Origin: Flavipsychrobacter sp964461535 | GTDB taxonomy: Bacteria > Bacteroidota > Bacteroidia > Chitinophagales > Chitinophagaceae | DNA length: 64,000 nt | Assembly: GCA_964461535.1 (NCBI GenBank) | Contig: CAYWUY010000007.1 | Location: 1-64,000, forward strand | Direction: 5' to 3' | Shown: positions 41,540 through 49,936 of the stretch, piece after piece | Layout: the number at the start of each line of letters is the position of its first letter | Position numbering within the stretch: position 1 is the first letter of the stretch | Notes under the pieces: generated by a model | What the model saw: only the letters and a program-made list of their open reading frames with translations | Databases searched by the model: none | What the model was told of the DNA's origin: nothing | Position numbers and translations under genes: made by a program

Positions 41540-44488
41540 ATGCTGAGTAAATTAGCAAGAGTAGTACTATTGCTGCTATTAGTGTGCAATGTAGCGCAAG
41601 CGCAATGGCTTAAAAAGCTGGAGTCTTCGGACAATTTATACAATGATGCTAAGCGTGAAATAGAGCTTAAGCATTATCAGAAGGCTATTACCATGTGTAA
41701 TAAAGCCTTAGAAATTTCCCCCAAAAACTTAGATATCAGATTACTTTTAGGTAGGGCTTACTCAATGGTAGGTAAGATAGATAGTGCACGTATAGAACTG
41801 AATAAAGTAATTGAGCGGAACCCAAAGTATAGAGATGCCTACATATATCTAATAAATATGGAGGTTATAGCTTGTAACTATTTACAAGCCTTAGAATATG
41901 CCGACATGGGCTTAAAATACTTCCCCAACGATAGAGATATCTTGTTGAAAAAACTAGATGTATACTCTAAAGAAGGAGATTGGATTGAAAGTAATAAACT
42001 AGCAGAATATTTATTTGATCGTTTTTCTTCTGATCCTTTCATAAGAAGTGTATATTTGGAATACAAGTTAGGTTTAGCAAGGCAATACGCTCACAAAGGT
42101 TTTATAGAAATTGCAAAACACGCCTACGAATCTGTTTTAGAGCAAGACCCTTTAAATAAAGAAGCTATACAAGCAGTTTATAATTTAGATGTAAGGTCTG
42201 GTAACTATAATAGCTCATTAGCCTTTGTAAATAGAGCATTACAAGCCAATCCTAATTCGTATGAATTTCTCATGAAAAAGGTAAGCATACTAGATGCTAT
42301 GTCTAAGTATGTAGAAGCAATAGAGGTAATAGAAAAACTACAGAAAGTATATCCTAACGACCCTGAGGTTAGAAAATTAAATACGTATATGCGTATGCAA
42401 GCAGGTCGTTATTACATGAATACAGATCCTTATTTGCAGTTTCAAGCCGTACTAGAAAAAGAGCCTGGTAATAGAGATGCGTTAAACTATCTAATTAATA
42501 TAGCATATAGCAGAGGTCAGATGACTGAGGCTTTAGGTTGGGCTAACCTTGGATTGAAAAAGAGTCCTAATGATAAAGATTACTTAGCTAAAAAACTAGG
42601 CATACTTACTTCATTAAAAAATTGGGCACCTGCTTCCAATATTGCAGAGACTTTATATAAACAAAGTCCTACTCCTGAAAATAAGGCTAATTTCATTGAC
42701 TTAAGAACACAAAGTGGTAAACAATATTTGGCTGAACAGGAGTACGATAGTGCTATTCGCGATTTGAAATCTGTATTGGTTTACGACAAGGCAAATTTGT
42801 CTGCCATGTCTCACTTGATAAATGCTTATGTCTCTCAAAAACGTTACGATGAGGCTATAAAAACTATAGATGATGGCCTAAGCTATAAGCCTGGTGACGA
42901 GGCATTATTGTACAAAAAAGCAGGTATTCTTGAAAGTTATCAGCACTACAGCGATGCTGCTCAAATTACTAGAGACTTACTTCAACGTTATCCTGAAAAA
43001 AGACACTATTTAACATCTTTTGTTGAGCAGTCTCTAGCTGCCGGTAGGCAGTCATTGGCTTATGATGATTATTCAAGTACTACTGTTATTCTTAAAGAAG
43101 TATTAGAGAAGCAGCCAGATAATTTAGACGCCTTAAACTATTTAATAAATATAGAAACGGCATTTAAGAATTATGATACTGCTATAGCTTATTCCGATCA
43201 AGCATTACGTTATTACCCAGATTCAAAAGACTTGTTGTTTAAGAAGTCTTCTGTTTATGCCGATGCTCACAGGTATAAAGAAGCTTATGCTATATCTGGT
43301 GTATTGCATGCTCAATATCCATACAATGTAAGATATAGAGATGCCTATATAGATCATGTGTTAGGTTCGGGTAAAATGTACATGGTTGAAAATAAAACCG
43401 ATAGTGCATTGGCTGAATACTATAAGGCTCTAGAGGCAAACCCAACGGATTCTAATGCTTTAGTGTATGCTATTAATATTCTTACTCAAGAAAAGCAAAA
43501 CGATACAGCATTAGCATTAATTAATCGTGGTCGTCGTGCTTACCCTGACAAGCCTTATTACTTAGTGAAGAGAGCATCTGTTTATGAAAATTTACAGAAA
43601 TGGGATGACGCTTGGTTAACAGCAGATACACTTACTAAAATTGCTAATCTTGACCCTAAAACTATGGATTATGCTAATTATCTGTTTAGCCGTAGATTAA
43701 GAAATCAATGGGGTGTAGCTTACTTGCGTTCAAAGTTCGATTACTCTACTAGCGTTAACTACTTAGCTACAGTACAGTATACACGTTTTATTAAAAGAGG
43801 TTCTGTAACTGCCAGAGTAAATTATGCCGGTCGTGCTAACGGTACTGGGTTCCAGTTTGAGGGTGAAGCATATTATAACCACACTCCTAAATGGTATTCA
43901 TACGCAGTGGCAAACTTCTCACCTAATAAAAGAATATTTCCTACCTACAGATTGGGGTATTCTATTTATCGCAGCTTACCTAAAGCATATGATGTAGAAC
44001 TAGGTATACGCTATTTAAAAGCCGATAGTAGTACTACATTATCGTTCTTAGGGTCTGTTGCAAAAGAGTATAAAGATTTCGTATTCAATCTTCGTGGTTA
44101 TTACATCAACATTAATGTGGCATCTGATCCTACAAATATCAGGTTGGCTGATGCTGCTAAGAAATCTAATTACTATTCTGTAATACTTTCTGCGCGTTAC
44201 TATATGGTTCCAGGTTCTCGTAGCGATTGGTTCTCTGGTATAGCCGGATATGGTAATGCTCCTGATGATGTAAGCCGTAACTTCAACCTAGCTTATCTTT
44301 CTACCTTCCCAACTATAAGCGTGGGGGCTGGCTATTCTAAGCAAATAAAGTACCGTACTACTATTGGTTTATTTGGTACATGGTACAATCAGAAGTTTAA
44401 AGGAGAAGAAGTTGTAGGCGGGGTTAGGCAAGACGCTATATACCACAATCAGTACGATGTATTTATACAATTACTTCGTCGATTCTAA
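41540..44488 (+). CDS. TPR protein with C-terminal YaiO-type outer-membrane barrel
   Basis: A 982-residue protein. A signal peptide ends at AQAQ (about 22). Residues about 30-715 are tandem TPRs, often in the form ALNYLINIA / AISYSDQALRYYPDSKDLLFKK, with a repeating period of about 110-115 residues that suggests internal duplication. Residues about 720-982 are the YaiO-family beta-barrel, with NQWGVAYLRSKFDYSTS, NYAGRANGTGFQFEGEAYY and a terminal aromatic-rich QYDVFIQLLRRF. The plan, periplasmic TPR plus barrel, is that of PgaA and BcsC exporters, so polysaccharide export is the favoured role. It follows a GT2 synthase, 246 bases apart. Confidence 0.88.
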   Translation: MLSKLARVVLLLLLVCNVAQAQWLKKLESSDNLYNDAKREIELKHYQKAITMCNKALEISPKNLDIRLLLGRAYSMVGKIDSARIELNKVIERNPKYRDAYIYLINMEVIACNYLQALEYADMGLKYFPNDRDILLKKLDVYSKEGDWIESNKLAEYLFDRFSSDPFIRSVYLEYKLGLARQYAHKGFIEIAKHAYESVLEQDPLNKEAIQAVYNLDVRSGNYNSSLAFVNRALQANPNSYEFLMKKVSILDAMSKYVEAIEVIEKLQKVYPNDPEVRKLNTYMRMQAGRYYMNTDPYLQFQAVLEKEPGNRDALNYLINIAYSRGQMTEALGWANLGLKKSPNDKDYLAKKLGILTSLKNWAPASNIAETLYKQSPTPENKANFIDLRTQSGKQYLAEQEYDSAIRDLKSVLVYDKANLSAMSHLINAYVSQKRYDEAIKTIDDGLSYKPGDEALLYKKAGILESYQHYSDAAQITRDLLQRYPEKRHYLTSFVEQSLAAGRQSLAYDDYSSTTVILKEVLEKQPDNLDALNYLINIETAFKNYDTAIAYSDQALRYYPDSKDLLFKKSSVYADAHRYKEAYAISGVLHAQYPYNVRYRDAYIDHVLGSGKMYMVENKTDSALAEYYKALEANPTDSNALVYAINILTQEKQNDTALALINRGRRAYPDKPYYLVKRASVYENLQKWDDAWLTADTLTKIANLDPKTMDYANYLFSRRLRNQWGVAYLRSKFDYSTSVNYLATVQYTRFIKRGSVTARVNYAGRANGTGFQFEGEAYYNHTPKWYSYAVANFSPNKRIFPTYRLGYSIYRSLPKAYDVELGIRYLKADSSTTLSFLGSVAKEYKDFVFNLRGYYININVASDPTNIRLADAAKKSNYYSVILSARYYMVPGSRSDWFSGIAGYGNAPDDVSRNFNLAYLSTFPTISVGAGYSKQIKYRTTIGLFGTWYNQKFKGEEVVGGVRQDAIYHNQYDVFIQLLRRF

Positions 44489-44519
44489 AATAAATAACAA
44501 TCTTTCTTAATTCAGTGTG

Positions 44520-44562
44520 TTAAAAATATCCCGACCTTTGGTTGGGATATTTTTTTAGGTAT
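44520..44562 (+). terminator. Rho-independent terminator after the TPR/YaiO gene
   Basis: aaaaatatccc (44522-44532) and gggatattttt (44544-44554) form an 11-bp stem with an 11-base loop and a T run. It closes the glycosyltransferase/YaiO transcript 32 bases after the stop. Confidence 0.8.
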
Positions 44563-44605
44563 AAGAATTGATTTTGTTCAGTTATAAGTTTACTAAAACG
44601 TTTTT

Positions 44606-46846
44606 ATGAGTAGGTATTTTGGCATATTGTGTTTTCTCTTACTTTTTCATGCCTCTTGTAAGGGGCAGCCTCTACAATTAGTTAAAGATAGTAAGCCCAC
44701 GTCTTGCATAGTTATTCCCGCAGACCCCCTACCTATAGAGAGAAAGAGTGCTGTAGCGTTGCAAGATGGTATTAAAAGAATAACAGGGGCGGTTATACCA
44801 ATTCAAACATATGCCTCTTCTCCTGGTACTAATATATACATAGGTCACACAAAGAAAGGCGATGCAAAACACCCTGAGAAAATGCCTGCTGAAGGCTACT
44901 GGATAGCTTCTGATAAAAACGACCTCTATCTATTAGGTGGTAGTGGTCATGGGTTAATGTATGGAGTATATAAGCTGTTAGATGCTTATTGTGGGGCTAA
45001 GAAATATGCTCAGGATGCTACCGTATGGCCTCCGAAAAATAGCTTATCTGTTGATGCTGTTCGTATAGAGGGTAAGCCGCAGTTTGAATATCGTGAAATA
45101 TATTATCCGGCATCTAATGATGCTGAGTTTTTAGAGTGGTATGGTTTGCAGCGTTTTGAGGATTTGTGGGGATTATGGGGACATTCATATGATAAACTAG
45201 TACCTGCTCGCAATTACTTTAAACTGCATCCTGAATATTATGCTTTAGTTAAAGGGCGTAGGCAAGCTACTCAACTATGTTTGAGTAATGCTGATGTATA
45301 TAAGATAGTAGTAGAGGAGCTTAAAAAAAGAATGAATGATAATCCTGATGCTCTTTATTGGTCTATTAGTCCTAATGATGATGTTGGCTACTGTGAATGT
45401 GATAAATGTAAATCAATAGACAATGAACAGGGAGGTCCGCAAGGTTCATTAATTAAGTTTGTAAATAAAGTAGCTGCAAATTTTCCTGATAAAAAAATTA
45501 CAACCTTGGCATATGGTTATACACATAGGGCACCTAAAAGTTTAAAGCCTGCATCTAATGTCTACATATTCCTAAGCGATATAGATGCCTATAGAGATAA
45601 ACCATTAGAAATAGAGTCTACAGCGGCTGGTTTTAGGAATGATCTTAAAGCATGGGCCTCACTAACGCCTAATATTTTTGTATGGGATTATGTTACACAA
45701 TTCACCTCTTATGTAGCACCTTTCCCTGATATTCATACGTTAAAAGACAATATCAATTACCTTAAAAAAAATGGCGTTAAAGGTGTTTTTGTACAAGGTA
45801 GTGGCGATACTTACGCTGATTTTGCAGAACTAAAATCTTTTTTATTAGCTCACTTACTCAATAATGTAAATGCTGATATAGAAGCACTAATCAATGATTT
45901 CTTGAAAAGCTATTATGGCGAAAAAGCTGCAACACATATTTTCCAGTATTTAAAGTTGGTGGAGGCTAACCAAATTGCTTCGGCTAGGAAACTAGACATA
46001 TATGGTAATCCTATTAATGAATGGAATACTTGGTTGAGTCCTGAGAAAATTGATGCTTACAGTACATTGTTAGATAAAGCTGAAGCAGTGGCTGAGGGAA
46101 ATACGGAACAAACTAAAAGAATACAGCGGTTAAGGCTACCTCTAGAGTATACTGTTTTGCAACAATCAAGATTTTATGGTATAGAGAAGTATGGTTGTTG
46201 GGCTAAAAATGATGCTGGTGCTTGGGCTGTTAAACCTAAGTTTGCAGATAGAATAGCTCGCTTTGTAACGGTATGTAATGCAGCCGGAGTAAAAGAGTTG
46301 TCAGAAGCAGGGCTAAGTCCTGAAAAGTATCAACAAGAGTGGAATGGTATATTTAAAGCAGGGGTAGAAAAGAGTATCGCTATTGGCTGTGGTGTAAGTA
46401 TAAATGAAGCATTTGCTCCCGAATATCCTGCAAAAGGACTGAAAACTTTAGTTGATGGTAATCCGGGCTATGCAGACTATAGTTACAACTGGCTTTGCTT
46501 CTATGGCTTGCCTATGACAGCTACCATAGATTTAGGTAAATCTCAGAGCATAACTTCAATTAAAACAAACTTTTTAGACGATCCCAGACATTGGATATTC
46601 CCTCCGGCATCTGTTCGCTTTGAGGTGTCAGACGATGGCACCAATTATACATTGGTTAAAGAAATACCGAGCAATAACAACGCAGAGCATTTTGAGTGCA
46701 GTAGAGTGGGCTATAACGTAACTGTAACAGGTAAGAAGGTAAGATATGTTAGAGTAACAGCAGTTAACTTACCAGCTTTACCCGATTGGCGATATAAAGA
46801 AAACAGGAAGCCAATGCTGGCCTGCGATGAAATATATGTACAATAA
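44606..46846 (+). CDS. DUF4838 lipoprotein with discoidin-like C-terminus
   Basis: A 746-residue predicted lipoprotein: the signal ends with a lipobox HASC (Cys18). Residues about 30-150 look like the alpha-glucuronidase/hexosaminidase N-terminal domain (NIYIGHTKKG, YWIASDKNDLYLLGGSGHGLMYGVYKLLD). DUF4838 follows (about 160-430) with LWGLWGHSYDKLVP, SISPNDDVGYCECDKCKS and VFVQGSGDTYADFAEL. The last 140 residues resemble an F5/8 type C (CBM32-like) domain. Families of this kind are glycoside-hydrolase-like, though the DUF4838 activity is largely undefined. It follows the polysaccharide locus by 117 bases but behind a terminator, so a link to that polymer is plausible only. Confidence 0.82.
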   Translation: MSRYFGILCFLLLFHASCKGQPLQLVKDSKPTSCIVIPADPLPIERKSAVALQDGIKRITGAVIPIQTYASSPGTNIYIGHTKKGDAKHPEKMPAEGYWIASDKNDLYLLGGSGHGLMYGVYKLLDAYCGAKKYAQDATVWPPKNSLSVDAVRIEGKPQFEYREIYYPASNDAEFLEWYGLQRFEDLWGLWGHSYDKLVPARNYFKLHPEYYALVKGRRQATQLCLSNADVYKIVVEELKKRMNDNPDALYWSISPNDDVGYCECDKCKSIDNEQGGPQGSLIKFVNKVAANFPDKKITTLAYGYTHRAPKSLKPASNVYIFLSDIDAYRDKPLEIESTAAGFRNDLKAWASLTPNIFVWDYVTQFTSYVAPFPDIHTLKDNINYLKKNGVKGVFVQGSGDTYADFAELKSFLLAHLLNNVNADIEALINDFLKSYYGEKAATHIFQYLKLVEANQIASARKLDIYGNPINEWNTWLSPEKIDAYSTLLDKAEAVAEGNTEQTKRIQRLRLPLEYTVLQQSRFYGIEKYGCWAKNDAGAWAVKPKFADRIARFVTVCNAAGVKELSEAGLSPEKYQQEWNGIFKAGVEKSIAIGCGVSINEAFAPEYPAKGLKTLVDGNPGYADYSYNWLCFYGLPMTATIDLGKSQSITSIKTNFLDDPRHWIFPPASVRFEVSDDGTNYTLVKEIPSNNNAEHFECSRVGYNVTVTGKKVRYVRVTAVNLPALPDWRYKENRKPMLACDEIYVQ

Positions 46847-46888
46847 AAAAACGGTAGCGAGTCTAAATATTCGCTACCGTTTTTTTAT
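46844..46888. terminator. Bidirectional terminator between DUF4838 and the FecA-like receptor
   Basis: aaaaaaacggtagcga pairs with tcgctaccgttttttt around a 10-base loop (46844-46886). It begins at the DUF4838 stop codon and ends 17 bases before the receptor stop at 46904. Confidence 0.85.
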
Positions 46889-46903
46889 GTGAAATAGATA
46901 TTC

Positions 46904-49159
46904 TTAGAATTTTAAATCAAGACTTATAAAAGCGGTTCTTCCATCTGCTGGTAATAAGCCAGGACCAGGATAACCACCGGCTCTTCTAGTGAAATATCGT
47001 GCATCTAACAAGTTATTGATGCCGGCTTTTATTGCTACTCTATCATTTAACTTACATGCTCCGGTAAGGTCACTAACTACGTAGCTAGGTATAACACCCG
47101 TATTACCATTTGCACTTGGCTTTTCTGTGTTATTTGCATCACTGTAAGCTTTGTCTACATAGCTCAGTTGGTAAGTAATATTTACTTTTTTGTAGCCTAA
47201 AGTCATACCACTACGTACTATGTGTTGCGGGGCGTTTTCTACTTTTTTATCCTTTAGGTTAGAGGTTACAAGAGCTCCATTGCTGTAGCTAACCACCTTT
47301 ACATCATTATACACCGCATCTGTAAATCCGTAGCTAGTGTATACACTTAAGTCCCAACCTTTTCTTGCTATACATTTTAGTGCAGACTTAGCTATATTCA
47401 ATTCAACATATGCTTCTATACCTTTACTTACAGAATTTCCTACATTAGTTCTATAGTTATACTGTTTGTTATTTTGGTCTAGCTGGCTTATTGTACCTAT
47501 TCTATTGTTGTAGTATAGATAATATACACTTACATCATAGTTTAAAAAGCTGCTAAAACCACCTCTAAATCCTAGGTCAGCATTATAACCACTTGCATCT
47601 TTTAGATCTGGGTCTATTACATCAGTAGTAGGTGCAGCTGTAAGGTCGCTGAATAGCATTGGGCGATACGCTTGAGTTACATTAGCATATATATTGCCAT
47701 TGCCATAGTTATATTGTGCACCCACTCCGGCTAATAATATACTTCTAGATTTATTACCCTCTTTTATGCTGTTCTCATTACCATTATTATCGTAGCCAAG
47801 TCTACCTTTTACATTCATAGTAATATACTCGTACCTAATACCAGGTGTAACACTAAAGTTTTTACCTAGCTTAAACATATTCTCTACAAACACCGCAGCA
47901 TTTTGCGTTTGCATGTTTAACTTATTAGGATATTCCTGAGCCATTAAGGTCATGTCATAATTACTACCAGTTGTGCCTTTGCCACGTTGTAGTCTGCTAG
48001 TGTTGCCATTGTATATTTTTACACCTGCAGAAAGTGCGTTATAGTTATTGCCTAACTTATATTTAGTTATATATCTAGCTTCCAGTGCATAGTTTCTGTA
48101 CATGTCAGCAGCCAGTTCTCTATTGTTATACTCTTTGGTTGTTGCATTTACGGTATCTTTTATGTTTATTGCAGGGGTAAAACCTACACTATTTCTATCG
48201 CCCCACATGCCCGATAGTTTTACATTCATTTGGCTGTTATTACTTATTTGCCATTTGAAGTTTAGTGCTGCTGTTGTCCAAGGCGTGCTAAAGTAGTTTC
48301 TGTTTCTGTAGCTCTTTTTAGCATCTATGTTAAACATAGAGTCAGTAAGTCCTCCGGGCTGTTGGCTTTGCATATCATACACCATAACCTCAGCACCTAA
48401 TTGCAGTTTGCTATTTATTTTATAGTTCAATGTTGCAAATCCTGTATTGGTATAGAAGTTACTGTTCTCTCTCCATCCATTACCTCTTTTATGGTCAAAG
48501 AAGGCATAGTAGTGTAGTTTAGAAGTGCTTCCACCCACAGCCGTATAGCTGTTGAACAAGGCATTGCTACCTACGGTTTGTTGTACTTCAGCCTGTACCT
48601 TCTTATTTATATCGCTACCGTCTTTAAGTATATAATTTAGTAGACCGCCAAATTGTGGACCATACTGTAGTGCGCCTGCCCCGCGTACTATTTGTATTTG
48701 TTGTACAGCTTGCATTTGTGGGTTGTAATATGCCTCAGGATAGCCGTAAGGGTCGGCAGATATATCATACCCATTTTGCCTTACATTATATTCCCAACTT
48801 CTATTAGGGCTCAGTCCTCTTGATGAAATACCAACTTGTATACCACTCGCATCGCTTTCCCATATCTGTACACCTGGCACCTTAGCCAGTATTTGGCGCA
48901 TATTGTTCATCACCACATTACCCTTTACTTCACTCATGTTTATAAGGGTATTTTTCTTTCCGGCATATATGCTGGTTCCCGCTGTTTCTGAGAGTGCAGT
49001 AGCCTCTTTCTTCACTTCAGTTACGGTTACTTCGTTTAAATAACCCTGCATCATTTTACGACTACTGTCAGTTACTTCTGCTGTCACTTGGGCTGTTGTT
49101 GTTGCACATGTATACACAAGTACAGCTCCTGTCAATAACACATTTTTAGAATAATTCAT
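46904..49159 (-). CDS. TonB-dependent receptor, FecA-like
   Basis: A 751-residue outer-membrane receptor. A signal peptide ends at TTAQ (about 23). The plug (about 60-190) resembles ferric citrate receptor FecA: GIQVGISSRGLSPNRSWEYN, VRQNGYDISADPYGYPEAYY, IQIVRGAGALQYGPQFGG. The barrel follows and ends in the usual aromatic residue (SLDLKF). It lacks a CarboxypepD_reg (SusC-type) domain and an N-terminal signalling domain. Probable role: uptake of an iron chelate, with energy from TonB-ExbBD; citrate itself is not proven by sequence. Monocistronic and divergent from a methyltransferase; a TAATTTTG promoter element (49186-49179) lies 20 bases upstream. Confidence 0.9.
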   Translation of the reverse strand: MNYSKNVLLTGAVLVYTCATTTAQVTAEVTDSSRKMMQGYLNEVTVTEVKKEATALSETAGTSIYAGKKNTLINMSEVKGNVVMNNMRQILAKVPGVQIWESDASGIQVGISSRGLSPNRSWEYNVRQNGYDISADPYGYPEAYYNPQMQAVQQIQIVRGAGALQYGPQFGGLLNYILKDGSDINKKVQAEVQQTVGSNALFNSYTAVGGSTSKLHYYAFFDHKRGNGWRENSNFYTNTGFATLNYKINSKLQLGAEVMVYDMQSQQPGGLTDSMFNIDAKKSYRNRNYFSTPWTTAALNFKWQISNNSQMNVKLSGMWGDRNSVGFTPAINIKDTVNATTKEYNNRELAADMYRNYALEARYITKYKLGNNYNALSAGVKIYNGNTSRLQRGKGTTGSNYDMTLMAQEYPNKLNMQTQNAAVFVENMFKLGKNFSVTPGIRYEYITMNVKGRLGYDNNGNENSIKEGNKSRSILLAGVGAQYNYGNGNIYANVTQAYRPMLFSDLTAAPTTDVIDPDLKDASGYNADLGFRGGFSSFLNYDVSVYYLYYNNRIGTISQLDQNNKQYNYRTNVGNSVSKGIEAYVELNIAKSALKCIARKGWDLSVYTSYGFTDAVYNDVKVVSYSNGALVTSNLKDKKVENAPQHIVRSGMTLGYKKVNITYQLSYVDKAYSDANNTEKPSANGNTGVIPSYVVSDLTGACKLNDRVAIKAGINNLLDARYFTRRAGGYPGPGLLPADGRTAFISLDLKF

Positions 49160-49178
49160 ATATATAGCTAGTAGACCG

Positions 49179-49186
49179 CAAAATTA
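49179..49186 (-). promoter_or_regulatory. Candidate -7 promoter element for the FecA-like receptor
   Basis: TAATTTTG followed by C on the minus strand matches TAnnTTTG(C), 20 bases before the receptor ATG. No -33 TTG at the expected distance. The divergent methyltransferase has its own -7 match, TAGATTTG, at 49232-49239. Confidence 0.3.
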
Positions 49187-49270
49187 CCTGACTGCAGCCT
49201 AGTGCATTTTTTTATTCGGGAACAATGTTTTTAGATTTGGGAAATATTAAGTTCATATAATTAGTTTCTT

Positions 49271-49894
49271 ATGGATATTGAGCAGGCCTATAACCGGTGG
49301 GCAAAGGTGTATGATGCAATGCAAAACCGTACTAGAGATTTAGATAAGCAAGCAGTAGAAATCTTCTTCAAAGACAAATATTTTAACCGTATTATAGAAA
49401 TTGGTTGCGGCACAGGAAAGAATACAGAGTATCTACAACATCATACAAATCAATTGATTGCTGTAGATTTTTCTCAAAATATGTTGCTAAAAGCACGAGA
49501 AAAAATAGCTAATCCCAATGTGGTATTTTTTCAGGCCGATATTAATAAGGATTGGACATTTGCTACCCAACACGCAGATATTATTACTTGTAGTTTAGTG
49601 TTAGAACATATAGGAAATCTGTTCCCAATAATGCAAAAAGCAGCAAATAGTCTTAATGAGGGCGGCTATTTATTCATTTCAGAATTACATCCCTTTAAGC
49701 AGTATATGGGTGGTCAGGCTAATTTCGACATTGCTGGAGAAAACATACAAGTTGTTGCCTTTACTCACCATATGTCAGATTTCATTAATGCTGCAGGTAA
49801 GGCTGGTTTAGTCTTAGAATATATGGAAGAGTATTTTGTAGAAAAAGATAGCATTAAGGAACCTAGGCTATTAGTATTGCTTTTTAGAAAATAG
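49271..49894 (+). CDS. Class I SAM-dependent methyltransferase
   Basis: A 207-residue methyltransferase. Motif I is IIEIGCGTGKNTEYL (about 40-54), motif II LIAVDFSQNMLLKARE, motif III region FFQADINKDW and motif IV ITCSLVLEHIGN. SLNEGGYLFISELHP is the post-motif. The opening AYNRWAKVYDAMQNRTRDLD is typical of a group of small-molecule methyltransferases, including UbiE-like ones. The substrate is unknown. It lies between two TonB receptors, divergent from the first and 42 bases before the second on the same strand; a metallophore or heme connection is speculative. Confidence 0.85.
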   Translation: MDIEQAYNRWAKVYDAMQNRTRDLDKQAVEIFFKDKYFNRIIEIGCGTGKNTEYLQHHTNQLIAVDFSQNMLLKAREKIANPNVVFFQADINKDWTFATQHADIITCSLVLEHIGNLFPIMQKAANSLNEGGYLFISELHPFKQYMGGQANFDIAGENIQVVAFTHHMSDFINAAGKAGLVLEYMEEYFVEKDSIKEPRLLVLLFRK

Positions 49895-49936
49895 TAGTAT
49901 TATATTTACAGTGCTATATAATACAAACTACTATAC

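Noticed and set aside
46904..49159. SusC-type receptor of a polysaccharide utilisation locus
   Set aside because: No CarboxypepD_reg domain, no SusD partner; the plug is FecA-like.
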